64,000 bases of DNA, taken from the NCBI GenBank assembly GCA_029262335.1, contig JAJCZQ010000019.1, positions 1-64,000 of the forward strand, read 5' to 3'. Below, in pieces: positions 8,247-17,614 of the stretch. The translations under genes and the position numbers were made by a program. This DNA comes from Deltaproteobacteria bacterium. Its GTDB lineage: Bacteria > Desulfobacterota_D > UBA1144 > Nemesobacterales > JAJCZQ01. The notes under the pieces were generated by a model that saw nothing but the letters and a program-made list of their open reading frames with translations, had not been told where the DNA came from and did not search any database. Every line of letters begins with the position of its first letter. Positions within the stretch are counted from its first letter, which is position 1.

Positions 8247-9722
8247 GTGAAGTACATCATCATATTACTTACTGTTATTTCTATTCAGTTTATTGCTGTA
8301 GATAAGGCATCTGCAGAGTACGACATCAGGAACTCAATTGTTAAAATCTATACACAGATGGTAAGCCCCTATTATTCTGACCCGTGGACAATGGACAGTG
8401 CAGAATTTCACACAGGCTCAGGCTGTATAATTAAAGGAAACAGAATCCTTACAAACGCCCACGTTGTGGCTAACAGCACACATATTCAGCTAAGAAAATA
8501 CGGAGAAGCAAAAAGGCACACTGCAAAAGTATTATATGTCTCCCATGAAGCCGATCTTGCCGTACTAACAGTCGATGACCCGGCATTCTTTGAAAATACT
8601 AAGCCAATAATGCTTGGCCCACTGCCAAATACGCAGGAAGAAGTCCTTGTATACGGTTTCCCAAAAGGCGGTGATACACTAAGTATTACAAAGGGAGTTA
8701 TTTCGAGAATAGAACACGAAGTATATGCGCAGAGCAACCTCCCCTTTCTTGCTGCCCAGATTGATGCCCCTATAAACCCCGGAAACAGCGGCGGCCCGGC
8801 AATAAACAACAATAAAATAGTTGGAATTATTATGCAGACGTTACTAAAATCTGAAAGCATAGGCTATATGGTCCCGCCACCGGTGATAAAACATTTTCTT
8901 GATGATATTGAGAATGGAAAGTACAACGGCTTTCCGTCCATTGGAGTCAGGACTCAGAACATAGAAAATGAAGGGCTTAAAAGTAAATACAAAATGAGTA
9001 ACGCTGATACAGGCGTTTTGGTAACAGGTATTGTGGCTGGATCACCAGCTGAGGGAGTGCTTCAGAAAAAAGATGTAATTCTTAAAGTAGATGGCAGGTC
9101 CGTGTCAGGCAACAGCACTATAGAGTTTCGCCCCAAAGAAAGGACCCACTATTCTTATTTAATTCAAAACAAACAGGTTGGCGAAAATATAGGTATGGAA
9201 ATACTTAGAAATGGTAAGAAGAAAAATATTACTATCCAGCTTGATACACCCATCCAGGACATTCAGCTTGTCAGGATACAGAATGACATTTTACCCAGCT
9301 ACTACATATACGGTGGACTAGTCTTTTCAACACTTACCATTAACTACCTGAAAGACTGGGGAAACCAGTGGTACAGGAAAGCACCATCAGAACTCATATC
9401 CGTTGCCAAATCAAATACAAAGACTAAAAAGGATGAAGAAGTGGTACTTCTGATAAGAGTATTGGCTTCAAATGTTAATCTCGGCTACCACGAGAATGAA
9501 AACCTTATAATAAAGAAGGTAAACAACAGGGAAATAAGCAATTTAGAAGAACTCGTATCAATAGTAGAAAATTCAAATGATGATTTTATTACTTTTGAAG
9601 ATGCCAATGGTAAAGAACTTGTAATTGACAGGAGTAAGGCAGGGACAACTAACCCGGCACTTCTGAAAACTTACAGGATCAATTCTGACAGGTCTGATAA
9701 TTTGAGACAAACAAGTAATTAG
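8247..9722 (+). CDS. Periplasmic HtrA/Deg9-like serine protease
   Basis: A 491-residue protein with a GTG start preceded by CCGGAGG. A signal peptide covers residues 1-23 (ends KASAE). The trypsin-like domain carries a full triad: His72 (TNAHVV), Asp103 (EADLAVL) and Ser181 (NPGNSGGP). The sequence after it (VIKHFLDDIENGKY, GFPSIGVRTQNIEN) matches the Deg9/DEG10 subgroup better than classical DegP. A PDZ domain (TGVLVTGIVAGSPAEGVLQKKDVILKVDG region) lies near residues 240-340, and a second, more divergent C-terminal region around 370-460 may be another PDZ. Its role is probably protein quality control in the envelope. The stop codon overlaps that of the convergent gene at 9719. Confidence 0.9.
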   Translation: MKYIIILLTVISIQFIAVDKASAEYDIRNSIVKIYTQMVSPYYSDPWTMDSAEFHTGSGCIIKGNRILTNAHVVANSTHIQLRKYGEAKRHTAKVLYVSHEADLAVLTVDDPAFFENTKPIMLGPLPNTQEEVLVYGFPKGGDTLSITKGVISRIEHEVYAQSNLPFLAAQIDAPINPGNSGGPAINNNKIVGIIMQTLLKSESIGYMVPPPVIKHFLDDIENGKYNGFPSIGVRTQNIENEGLKSKYKMSNADTGVLVTGIVAGSPAEGVLQKKDVILKVDGRSVSGNSTIEFRPKERTHYSYLIQNKQVGENIGMEILRNGKKKNITIQLDTPIQDIQLVRIQNDILPSYYIYGGLVFSTLTINYLKDWGNQWYRKAPSELISVAKSNTKTKKDEEVVLLIRVLASNVNLGYHENENLIIKKVNNREISNLEELVSIVENSNDDFITFEDANGKELVIDRSKAGTTNPALLKTYRINSDRSDNLRQTSN

Positions 9723-10141
9723 AGATCGTTTAACTGAATTTGTCTTGCTTTCATTACGTTCTTGTATTTATTAAAGACAAACTTCTTACTTTTACTGTAT
9801 CTCCCATGTACCCTGACATCAGAACCTTCCTCTAGGCCATCTACAGTGCCCCTGGCATATACATTGATTTTATTATTATTTTCATCCTCAACAATAAAAA
9901 GTGTAAACTTTTTACCTCCGACGAATTTTTTATACTTAATTTTGGATAATTTTCCTTCTATTATTATGATTTCCCTGTGATATTTATCCCTTTCCAGAAA
10001 AATCATATCAATTGGTACAATTGGTCCTTCAATAGAACCGATATCAGTGTAATCCTTATACCCCTTTTCCTGAGAATAAGAATTAATAGTAAATAAACTA
10101 ATAATTATCAAAACCAAAAATCCGGTTCTTTGTATCTTCAT
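9719..10141 (-). CDS. Small secreted OB-fold-like protein
   Basis: The start is placed at the tenth codon of the longest frame (10141) because the signal peptide begins there (MKIQRTGFLVLIIISLF, cleavage near SYSQ). The mature part of about 115 residues has the alternating strands of an OB-fold (IIIIEGKLSKIKYKKFV, LFIVEDENNNKINVYARG, EEGSDVRVHGRYSK), like YgiW/NirD or tRNA-anticodon OB domains, so it may bind a ligand or nucleic acid; this is inference. TATATT lies 8 nt before the ATG and no Shine-Dalgarno is visible, which would leave almost no mRNA leader. It converges on the Deg protease with a 4-bp overlap. Confidence 0.6.
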   Translation of the reverse strand: MKIQRTGFLVLIIISLFTINSYSQEKGYKDYTDIGSIEGPIVPIDMIFLERDKYHREIIIIEGKLSKIKYKKFVGGKKFTLFIVEDENNNKINVYARGTVDGLEEGSDVRVHGRYSKSKKFVFNKYKNVMKARQIQLNDL

Positions 10142-10295
10142 ATCAATTAAATATAAGTCTAATAACATTTTTATAATACAATAAACTGTTTTTTCCCGTA
10201 AAAGTTAACATTTAAAATTAGCAAAAATTTAAATTATATCTCATTCATTACTTGAAGTAATTAACGTAATCAAAGAATATGATTGATTATTTTAT

Positions 10296-10323
10296 TTGAC
10301 AATCCGGATTAAGTAGGTAAAAA
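10296..10323 (+). promoter_or_regulatory. Promoter of SnoaL-like gene
   Basis: A perfect TTGACA (10296-10301), a 16-bp spacer and a weak -10 TAAAAA (10318-10323). The ATG at 10330 follows after 6 nt, so the mRNA may be nearly leaderless. Confidence 0.4.
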
Positions 10324-10329
10324 AATATT

Positions 10330-10743
10330 ATGGTACTAGAAACGAAAAAGGCAATAGCCCGAAACTACATAGAAGAACTTCAAAACGCTAAAAATCTCGA
10401 CATTATTGATGAAGTTATGACCGAGGACTGCGTAATTCACCTGGGTTCACGGTATGTGGATAAAGAAAAATACAAGAATATTGTTAAGTCCAACTACCAG
10501 ATTTTCCCCGATACACATGTTACTATTAAAAAACAGATTGCCGAAGACAACAGGGTCGCCACGCAGTGGAAAAGCAGTTTTACTCACTCCCATGACCTGA
10601 TGGGAAAATCTCCCACTTACGAAGAAATAATCGTATCCGGAACATCAATACACAAAATAATAGGTAATATGATTGTAGAGGTATGGATTTACTGGGACCG
10701 ACACGAGCTAATTGAACAACTTGGAATTGCACCTAAGTACTAA
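10330..10743 (+). CDS. SnoaL-like ester cyclase family protein
   Basis: A 137-residue single-domain protein of the SnoaL/NTF2 fold. Typical features are an N-terminal helix (KAIARNYIEELQNAKNLDIIDEVM), DCVIHLG, FPDTHVTIKKQIAEDNRVATQW in the middle and a C-terminal IVEVWIYWDRHELIEQLGI. The FPD...D/E...VATQW...W.D pattern is the family signature. Members include polyketide cyclases and many uncharacterised proteins. With no cyclase pathway around it, the substrate cannot be told. No signal peptide is seen, so it is likely cytoplasmic. It stands alone between repeat-rich gaps. Confidence 0.85.
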   Translation: MVLETKKAIARNYIEELQNAKNLDIIDEVMTEDCVIHLGSRYVDKEKYKNIVKSNYQIFPDTHVTIKKQIAEDNRVATQWKSSFTHSHDLMGKSPTYEEIIVSGTSIHKIIGNMIVEVWIYWDRHELIEQLGIAPKY

Positions 10744-10764
10744 AATTTACTCTATTCCCTATTA

Positions 10765-10791
10765 GTCATTCCCGTGAAAACGGGAATCCAG
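10765..10791 (+). repeat. Family C repeat (GTCATTCCCG...CGGGAATCCAG)
   Basis: An inverted-repeat element with arms ATTCCCGT and ACGGGAAT. Relatives occur at 42557, 46461, 51235 and 53077 in this window. Confidence 0.7.
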
Positions 10792-10856
10792 TTACCCTTC
10801 GAGTACTTTAACAAACTTAAAAACTCCTCTTTAGAATATAAGAACTTAGTTCAAAT

Positions 10857-10928
10857 GTCATCGCGAGCCGTAGGCGTGGCGATCTCTTGCCAAATCCCTA
10901 GGGATTGCTTCGTTACTCTCGCAATGAC
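10857..10928 (-). repeat. Family D repeat
   Basis: GTCATCGCGAGCCGTAGGCG at one end and GATTGCTTCGTTACTCTCGC followed by AATGAC at the other. The two ends are imperfect inverted repeats. It lies 3' of fumC. Confidence 0.7.
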
Positions 10929-10971
10929 AACTAAATTATTATGATAAGGTTTAAATCCTGCTTTAATTCTA

Positions 10972-12378
10972 TTAACTACTTGGTTCAGTCATTGAATAAG
11001 GATCAAGTACCTTGTTAAGTTCTTTTTCCGGAAGTACCTTCTTTTCTATTGCAACTTCTCTTACTGTTTTACCCGTTGCAAAAGCTTCTTTTGCAATAGC
11101 AGCTGCATTGTCATAACCAATAATAGGTGCAAGGCTTGTACACATAGCGAGACTCTTTTCTATCATCTCACCACAGCGCTTTTTGTCAGCCTGTATGCCA
11201 TCAATACATTTATCCACAAACACAACAGATACTTTTGATAGTAGCCTTATTGATTCAAGAATATTATTTGCCATCATGGGCATCATTACGTTGAGTTCAA
11301 AGTTCCCTGCCTGGCCCCCGATAGTAATCGCAGCATCATTACCTATCACCTGCGCTGCAACCTGTGTCACAGATTCACCTATTACAGGGTTGACTTTGCC
11401 GGGCATAATAGAAGATCCCGGCTGAATTGCAGGAAGCACTAACTCCCCTATTCCGCACCTTGGCCCGCTTCCAAGCAGTCTTATATCGTTTGCAATCTTC
11501 ATGAGGCTTACGGCTACTGTTTTCAGTGCTCCGCTTGCTTCAACAATTGCGTCTTTTGAGGCCTGTGCTTCAAAATGGTTTGATGCTTCTTTGAATTTAA
11601 CCCCTGTTAATTTGCTTAACTTACCTGCAACTTTGGAACCGAATTTCTTATGTGTATTAATCCCTGTTCCAACTGCCGTACCGCCAATGGCAAGTTCAGA
11701 AAGATTCTCCTTTACATTTTCGAGCCTTTTAATACCGTGGTTTATCATACTGGCATAACCGCTGAATTCCTGGCCAAGCCTTATTGGGGTTGCATCCATA
11801 AGGTGCGTGCGCCCGATCTTTACGATCTTATCAAACTGACTGGCTTTTTTATTCAGTGCTTTCTCAAGATATTTTAAGGAAGGTATCAGGTCCTTTTGAA
11901 TTGAGACAAGGGCCGATACATGCATAGCTGTAGGTATCGTATCATTGCTTGATTGTCCATAATTTACATGGTCGTTAGGATGTACATTTGATTTGTCACC
12001 AATCTTACCACCCAGCAGTTCATCAGCCCTGTTGGCTATAACTTCATTGGTGTTCATATTTGTTGAGGTTCCAGAGCCTGTCTGGAAAATATCAACTACA
12101 AAGTGTTCATCAAGTTTGCCTTCAATAACTTCCTTTGCAGCCCTGACAATTCCATTACCAGTTTTCTTAGTTATATGACCAAGCTCTATATTTGTCTCTG
12201 CAGCAGCAAGTTTGATCATACCCATTGCCCTGATAAATTCGCGGGGGAGTGTTTCGCCGCTTATAGGAAAATTGTCCACTGCCCTTGCGGTCTGCGCCCC
12301 GTAATATGCATTCTTGGGTACTTCCATCTGCCCCATAGAATCGGACTCTATCCTGTAACCTGCTCTTGCCTTAGCCAT
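10972..12378 (-). CDS. fumC: Class II fumarate hydratase
   Basis: A 468-residue protein interconverting fumarate and malate in the TCA cycle. Family landmarks are MGQMEVPKNAYYGAQTARAV near the start, GSGTSTNMNTNEV (about residues 100-112), the SSNDTIPTAMH segment, GRTHLMDATP, TAVGTGINTH and the fumarase/aspartase signature GSSIMPGKVNP with the mobile loop. The length and motif order are those of FumC rather than aspartase, though aspartate ammonia-lyase is the closest alternative. AGGAGG precedes the ATG. It is cytoplasmic. The RND genes are upstream on the same strand, with no functional link obvious. Confidence 0.95.
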   Translation of the reverse strand: MAKARAGYRIESDSMGQMEVPKNAYYGAQTARAVDNFPISGETLPREFIRAMGMIKLAAAETNIELGHITKKTGNGIVRAAKEVIEGKLDEHFVVDIFQTGSGTSTNMNTNEVIANRADELLGGKIGDKSNVHPNDHVNYGQSSNDTIPTAMHVSALVSIQKDLIPSLKYLEKALNKKASQFDKIVKIGRTHLMDATPIRLGQEFSGYASMINHGIKRLENVKENLSELAIGGTAVGTGINTHKKFGSKVAGKLSKLTGVKFKEASNHFEAQASKDAIVEASGALKTVAVSLMKIANDIRLLGSGPRCGIGELVLPAIQPGSSIMPGKVNPVIGESVTQVAAQVIGNDAAITIGGQAGNFELNVMMPMMANNILESIRLLSKVSVVFVDKCIDGIQADKKRCGEMIEKSLAMCTSLAPIIGYDNAAAIAKEAFATGKTVREVAIEKKVLPEKELNKVLDPYSMTEPSS

Positions 12379-12444
12379 TGTAATGCCTCCTGAAATTAAA
12401 TATGAAGATGTTATTATGCCACAGCATTTAGAATTTTCTATTGT

Positions 12445-15400
12445 TTAAGAAGAACTTTTATTCCTGAGCTTCAGCACAAGACTGAAAACGGAAGGGACTA
12501 AAAAGAGAGTAAATATTGTAGAGACAAGCAGGCCGCCGACTATTACACTTCCTAGCCCCCGGTAAAGCTCAGACCCTGCGCCCGGAAGGACCACAAGAGG
12601 CATCATCCCGAAGATACTTGTCATTGTACTCATAAAGATCGGCCTGATCCTGGAATTTACCGAAGCTAGTATAGCTTCGTTAGGCAGAAGCGACTCTTCT
12701 CTCATAAAGTTAAGAGACTGGTGAACAATCAGTATAGCGTTGTTTATAACAATCCCGATTAAGATAACAAACCCAAGCATAGTAAGTATATCGAGAGGCT
12801 GGTAGGTAAAGAGATTAAGGACTCTTAACCCAAGGAACCCACCGAGTGATGCAAGCGGAACGCTAAACATAATAACAAACGGGTATATAAAACTTTCAAA
12901 GAGTGATGCCATCAAAAGAAAAGAGATCAATATTGCAAGCAGAAAGTTCCACTGCAATGAGTCTTTGGTTTCTGTGAGTTTATCTGCTGTCCCGGTCAAT
13001 AGAACATTAAAATTATCAGGTATCTGCCCACCGCTTTGAAGGGGAATAAGTACTTCATTTTGTATTACTTCAATTGCTGTTTCAAGAGGCATGGTTTCCG
13101 GAGGGTTGACCTGTATGGCAATGGTCCTTTCCCTTTCAAAATGGTCAATTCTTTCCGGCCCATTTGTTAATTTTATGTCTGCTATGGAACCAAGCGTTAC
13201 AAGGTTGTTGTTATTAGTCTGAATCATTATATCTTCGATGCTTTGAGTCCTGTTGCTGTATTGCTCCTGCCCTTTTATTACAAGGTCTATTTCCTGGCCA
13301 TCAATTGTGTAATCACTTACTTTTGCACCGTTTACAAGTGCTCTGACCGAAAACCCAAGGTCCTGGTTCGATACCCCTACATCAGAGGCCCTTTCCCTGT
13401 CCGTGATTAGCTGAAGTTCCGGATTGCCAAGATCGAGGCTTGGTATCGGGCGCAGCTGTGCATCCGGCATTGCCTGCATTGAAGTAAAAAATATTTTCCT
13501 GGCTACTCCTACAAGTCCTTCAAGCTCGGCACCGGTGATCTGTATCTTAATTGACCTGCCCTCACCCAGTGCACTTCTGAACAGGCTTGACTGCGTAACC
13601 ACTGCAAACATTCCGGGTATTTTAGAAAGTGCTCCCTGCATAAGTGGAAGCAGTTTCTTTATATCATTCGGGTCCTGTGCAACAGCGCCCATAAATACCT
13701 GCCTTCCCCTTGCCACGTAAAAAAAGTTTTTAATTTTAGGATACTTGTCCTTTCCAATCTCCGTATCAGCATTTTCGTAAAAGTAAGGTGAAAGATCAGC
13801 TTCAATTGTCTCTCCTATACTTACAAACTCATCAATATTGTATCCCGGGGGAGGAATAAGGATCCCGAATACGAGGTTTCTGTTCCCGGTTGGAAGGTAT
13901 TCAGTTTTTGGAATTAAGAGGTAACTAAAAAGCAGTGACCCTATAGTAAATATAAGAATCACCATAATTCTCAGGCCGCCGTTATTAAGAATCAATTTAA
14001 CGGTCCCTGTAATAAAATCTGATACTTTGCCGCCAAAAGTATATATAAAGGAGAAAATTGATTTACTGCCTTTTTCAATACTTCCTGCAATACTTAATAT
14101 CATTGACGAAGCAGTCGGTATTACAGTTATTGAAACAATAAGGCTAAGTATCACCGAGACACTGATTGCAATTGCTATGTCTCTGAAAAGCTGCCCTGCC
14201 TGTTCTTTTATAAAAATAATTGGAAGAAATACTGCTGCGGTAGTCAGTGTACTTGCAAGCACCGCACCCCATACTTCAACAGTACCGTCGTAGGCAGCCT
14301 TCAAACGGGACTTTCCCATCTGCATATGCCGGTAGATATTCTCAAGAACAACAATGGAGTTGTCTATCACCATACCCACAGCAAAGCTCATACCGGCAAG
14401 ACTGATAACGTTTATGGTCCTTCCGAGAAGTGCCATAACAACAAAAGTACCAATAATACTAATGGGGATTGCAGCTGCAACAATCAGCGTACTGCTGCCG
14501 CTTCTTAGAAACATAAACAGGACCGCTATTGCGAGCAGTCCTCCAATAATCAGGTTCTGTTTAACAAGGTCTATGGCATTTGCGATATAACCTGATTCTT
14601 CGTATACGTTATAAAGGTATAGGCCGTTGTCTTTTAGAAGCCCAGCGTTCAAGACATTTACTTCTTCAAGTAAGCCATCAATGACTGCAATTGTATTTGC
14701 CCCGCTTTCTTTGAGTGCATTTATAGCGATTGCAGGATCGCCATTTTGCCTTACGGCATAATCTGCATCCTTATAACCGAGAGTTACTTCAGCTACGTCT
14801 CTTATATATATCGGTATTCCGTTTACATTTTTTAATACAACATTATTAATATCATCAGTTGAAATATATTCCCCGATTGTCCTTACAACATATCTTCTTT
14901 TACCCTCATCAAAAGAGCCTCCGCTAAAGTTTTCATTCTCACGGCTTATAGCGTCCGCAAGCTCTCTAATGGTAATACCTCTTACAGCAAGTTCATTAGG
15001 ATCAAATACGACCTGTATCTCTCTTTCCTGCCCCCCGAAGATATTTGAAGACCCAACCCCTGCTACTCTTTCGAGCCTGGGTTTAATAAACTCATCGGCA
15101 AAATCATGGTAGTTATAAATATTTTCGTTGTTTTCGGGAAGCGGTTTCAGGATAAACCAGGCTATAGCACTGGATCTTACATCCACACTGCTGATTGTTG
15201 GATTGTCGGCATCATCGGGATAGTCCTTGACCTGGTCAAGTTTGTTAGAGACCTTTACAAGCTTGGAATCAATATCTGTGCCGACTTCGAATTCAAGGAC
15301 TACAGAGCCCCTGTCCTCGGAACTTTCACTTGTCATCTCGACAAGCCCTTCAATGCTCTTAAGCTCGTCTTCCTGCTCTCTTACAATTTCATTTTCTACT

Positions 15401-15573
15401 TCTGTGGGGCTTGCACCGGTCCATACCGTATCTACTGTGATCTTGGGATTGTCTACATCAGGGGTAAGTTGTACGGGAATACTATAAAGGGCTATAAAAC
15501 CAAACAATACAATGAATATTACGGCGACGGCGACAGTCACCGGGCGTTTGATCGCTGTTTCTACTAGTTTCAT
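12445..15573 (-). CDS. RND-family efflux transporter permease (AcrB/MdtBC-like)
   Basis: A 1042-residue inner-membrane pump subunit. The N-terminal transmembrane helix (VAVAVIFIVLFGFIALYSIP) is followed by porter-domain sequence (GASPTEVENEIVREQEDEL). The first TM bundle contains GMSFAVGMVIDNSIVVLEN with the Asp of the proton relay, and there is a second periplasmic domain and a second TM bundle (LLMASLFESFIYPFVIMFSVP, then MLGFVILIGIVINNAILIVHQ). The internal duplication is intact and the length is normal. Its start overlaps the adaptor stop by 4 bp (ATGA), so the two are translationally coupled. No outer-membrane TolC-like gene is in the operon. The substrate (drug, metal or lipid) cannot be told from sequence. 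Confidence 0.93.
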   Translation of the reverse strand: MKLVETAIKRPVTVAVAVIFIVLFGFIALYSIPVQLTPDVDNPKITVDTVWTGASPTEVENEIVREQEDELKSIEGLVEMTSESSEDRGSVVLEFEVGTDIDSKLVKVSNKLDQVKDYPDDADNPTISSVDVRSSAIAWFILKPLPENNENIYNYHDFADEFIKPRLERVAGVGSSNIFGGQEREIQVVFDPNELAVRGITIRELADAISRENENFSGGSFDEGKRRYVVRTIGEYISTDDINNVVLKNVNGIPIYIRDVAEVTLGYKDADYAVRQNGDPAIAINALKESGANTIAVIDGLLEEVNVLNAGLLKDNGLYLYNVYEESGYIANAIDLVKQNLIIGGLLAIAVLFMFLRSGSSTLIVAAAIPISIIGTFVVMALLGRTINVISLAGMSFAVGMVIDNSIVVLENIYRHMQMGKSRLKAAYDGTVEVWGAVLASTLTTAAVFLPIIFIKEQAGQLFRDIAIAISVSVILSLIVSITVIPTASSMILSIAGSIEKGSKSIFSFIYTFGGKVSDFITGTVKLILNNGGLRIMVILIFTIGSLLFSYLLIPKTEYLPTGNRNLVFGILIPPPGYNIDEFVSIGETIEADLSPYFYENADTEIGKDKYPKIKNFFYVARGRQVFMGAVAQDPNDIKKLLPLMQGALSKIPGMFAVVTQSSLFRSALGEGRSIKIQITGAELEGLVGVARKIFFTSMQAMPDAQLRPIPSLDLGNPELQLITDRERASDVGVSNQDLGFSVRALVNGAKVSDYTIDGQEIDLVIKGQEQYSNRTQSIEDIMIQTNNNNLVTLGSIADIKLTNGPERIDHFERERTIAIQVNPPETMPLETAIEVIQNEVLIPLQSGGQIPDNFNVLLTGTADKLTETKDSLQWNFLLAILISFLLMASLFESFIYPFVIMFSVPLASLGGFLGLRVLNLFTYQPLDILTMLGFVILIGIVINNAILIVHQSLNFMREESLLPNEAILASVNSRIRPIFMSTMTSIFGMMPLVVLPGAGSELYRGLGSVIVGGLLVSTIFTLFLVPSVFSLVLKLRNKSSS

Positions 15574-16628
15574 TCTATTTCAGATGTAACATTCACAGGC
15601 TGCATTGGCTGGAGCCTTTCATTACCCCTGACAACCACCTGCTCGCCTACATTCACCTCACCCTCAACCTGTACGCGGTCTTCATGTTCAAGCCCGGTAA
15701 TTACAGGAAGCGGGACTGCTGCTCCGTCCCTAACAACAAAAAGCATTTTTACTCCGTTACTATCGGTAAGTGCATCTTTTGGTACAAGTTTTACCTCAAC
15801 TGTTTCTCCGAGTTGAAAAGATACTCTTGCAGACATAGAGGATTTTATGACATGGCCTTTGTTATCAAGATTTATTTTTACGGGGAAGGCCCTTGAAGAC
15901 TGGTCTGCCTGGGGAACTATTGACACAATTTCACCTGTAAACTCCTGTCCGGGAAGTGAGTTAAAAGTAATAATTACCTCTTCACCTTTCCTGACCATGT
16001 GCACATACTTCTCAGGCATATCGACTTTGATCTGAACTGTATCTATATCTATAAGTTCAACCACATTGTCGCCGCTATCCAGCCACTCCCCTACCTGGCT
16101 GTGTTCTTCAGTTATATATCCATTGAATGGGGCCTTAATATTTGTATGTGAAACATCATACTGGTACTGGTTAATCCTGCTTTGAAGCAGTTTTTGCCGT
16201 GCCAGCAGTGCATCTTTTTCGGAGACAGCGTTATCCAGCTGGCTTTTGGAAACAATACCCTTATCATGCAGTTCATTCATTCTTACAAGTTCATCCTCTG
16301 CGAGCTTAAGCCTGGCCTTGGATTCGTTTTGAGTATTTATTGCTTCATTTAATATTAACTTCAGCCTGCTCCCGTTTTGCCTGGCTATAACCTGGCCTTT
16401 TTCGACATACTCTCCCTCGGCATACGGGTATTCAACCACAATGCCGCTTATCTCGGCTGATACGAGGCTTTTTCGAAGGGGTTCCACATTTCCAACCAGT
16501 GTTACGGGTTTACGCACCTCTTTTTGTGTAACTACAGAAACTGTTACCGGGGATGCAGGGGGAGCCTGGGCATGTAAAGACTGGCTACTGAGAACAAGTA
16601 GTAATAAAATGGTAAAAACTGTCTGCAT
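15570..16628 (-). CDS. RND efflux periplasmic adaptor (HlyD/MFP family)
   Basis: A 352-residue membrane-fusion protein. The signal peptide (residues 1-20, ending LHAQA) is followed by the adaptor core: VTLVGNVEPLRKSLVSAEISG, EYVEKGQVIARQN (lipoyl-like half-motif), a helical hairpin (residues of about 85-150), then NIKAPFNGYITEEHSQVGEW, the second lipoyl half, then the beta-barrel and membrane-proximal domains. It links the inner-membrane pump to an outer-membrane channel. TATAAT lies 6 nt before the ATG and no Shine-Dalgarno is visible, so the operon mRNA may be leaderless. Confidence 0.92.
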   Translation of the reverse strand: MQTVFTILLLLVLSSQSLHAQAPPASPVTVSVVTQKEVRKPVTLVGNVEPLRKSLVSAEISGIVVEYPYAEGEYVEKGQVIARQNGSRLKLILNEAINTQNESKARLKLAEDELVRMNELHDKGIVSKSQLDNAVSEKDALLARQKLLQSRINQYQYDVSHTNIKAPFNGYITEEHSQVGEWLDSGDNVVELIDIDTVQIKVDMPEKYVHMVRKGEEVIITFNSLPGQEFTGEIVSIVPQADQSSRAFPVKINLDNKGHVIKSSMSARVSFQLGETVEVKLVPKDALTDSNGVKMLFVVRDGAAVPLPVITGLEHEDRVQVEGEVNVGEQVVVRGNERLQPMQPVNVTSEIE

Positions 16629-16634
16629 ATCTAT

Positions 16635-16640
16635 ATTATA
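16635..16640 (-). promoter_or_regulatory. -10 TATAAT, leaderless arrangement
   Basis: A consensus TATAAT on the minus strand is separated by 6 nt from the adaptor ATG (16628-16626). The -35 17 bp upstream is poor. There is no ribosome site. Confidence 0.5.
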
Positions 16641-16770
16641 TTAACTATTTATTGTCCTGTTTGTGGACAGAACCTTATATTACCGATTATATTTTAAAGG
16701 TAAAACATTTATTGGTTTGAAACTTTATTCTTATATTCTTATCAATAATACTATTAATACAGAATTCATC

Positions 16771-16798
16771 TTGACAAGCTATAGTAAAGACATAGATT
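16771..16798 (+). promoter_or_regulatory. Promoter of trxA
   Basis: TTGACA (16771-16776), 16-bp spacer, TAGATT (16793-16798). The gene itself has AAGGAG at 16818-16823. Confidence 0.55.
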
Positions 16799-16829
16799 CT
16801 TATATACAAAATTTAACAAGGAGAAAATA

Positions 16830-17159
16830 ATGGCAAGTGAAGCAATAGTAGAACTAAATGATGCAAGCTTCGACTCTGAGGTTATTAGCAGTGATAAACC
16901 AGTCCTCGTAGATTTCTGGGCTCCCTGGTGCGGGCCATGTAAAGCACTTGGGCCTGTAATTGATGAGATATCCAATGATTTTGTTGATAAAGTAAAAGTT
17001 GGAAAAGTAAACGTCGATGAAAACCCTGAAATCTCCATGAAGTTTGGTATCAGGAGTATTCCTACACTTATTGTTTTTAAAAACGGTGAAGTACAGGAAC
17101 AGATCATCGGAGCAGTACCAAAAAGTGAAATAGAAAAAGCACTCCAAAAAGTTGTTTAA
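16830..17159 (+). CDS. trxA: Thioredoxin 1
   Basis: A 109-residue classical thioredoxin with the active site WAPWCGPCK (residues 28-36), the buried Asp of VDFWAPW, KVNVDENPE, and the cis-proline loop SIPTL (near residue 75). The C-terminal helix is complete. It reduces protein disulfides in the cytoplasm with NADPH-thioredoxin reductase. The start is set by AAGGAG 6 nt upstream. It is a single gene, with a GC-rich hairpin just after its stop. Confidence 0.97.
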   Translation: MASEAIVELNDASFDSEVISSDKPVLVDFWAPWCGPCKALGPVIDEISNDFVDKVKVGKVNVDENPEISMKFGIRSIPTLIVFKNGEVQEQIIGAVPKSEIEKALQKVV

Positions 17160-17164
17160 TTATT

Positions 17165-17188
17165 ACGGGTCCGGTTATCCGGGCCCGT
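17165..17188 (+). terminator. GC-rich hairpin after trxA
   Basis: A 10-bp stem (ACGGGTCCGG / CCGGGCCCGT with one G-U pair) with a TTAT loop, 6 nt after the stop codon. There is no proper U-tract, so termination efficiency is uncertain. Confidence 0.5.
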
Positions 17189-17310
17189 ATACTCTCCCCA
17201 CGTAATACCGGGATTTCCTTTTATCAACTAAATTTAATCCATCAATTGCGTTATAAATATGAGAAGTTAATATTTAACCGAATATTTAACACTTAATCAG
17301 GAGCTTTATA

Positions 17311-17610
17311 ATGGGCAAGTACATAATGCTTTCAACACTTACAGATGAAGGCAGAAAGACAGTTAAGATGAGGCCGGAAAGAATCAAGGAAGTTAACACC
17401 GAACTCGAAAAAATGGGTGTAAAGGTGTTGGCCCAGTATGCTGTACTCGGCCCCTATGATTTTATTAATATTCTCGAAGCCCCTGACAATGAATCCATAT
17501 CTAGGGTGGTAATCGAACTTGGTGCCAGAGGTACTGTACAGATAGTTACACTTTCGGCAATTCCAATTGAAAGCTTTGAAAGACAGCTCCAGACAAAATC
17601 AGAAGAATAG
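17311..17610 (+). CDS. GYD domain protein
   Basis: A 99-residue cytoplasmic protein of the GYD family: MLSTLTDEGRKTVKMRPERI, then GVKVLAQYAVLGPYDFINILEAPD and RGTVQIVTLSAIPIESF. The family motif (G-x-YD) appears here as GPYDF. GYD proteins are small ferredoxin-like alpha/beta folds with no well-defined role. A Shine-Dalgarno (AGGAG) precedes the start. It converges on the DUF3943 gene with only 4 bp between the stop codons. Confidence 0.85.
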   Translation: MGKYIMLSTLTDEGRKTVKMRPERIKEVNTELEKMGVKVLAQYAVLGPYDFINILEAPDNESISRVVIELGARGTVQIVTLSAIPIESFERQLQTKSEE

Positions 17611-17614
17611 ATTC

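Noticed and set aside
10857-10928. A tRNA or small structured RNA gene
   Set aside because: No tRNA cloverleaf or T-loop consensus fits; the sequence is a dispersed inverted-repeat family also found at 6299 and 37265.
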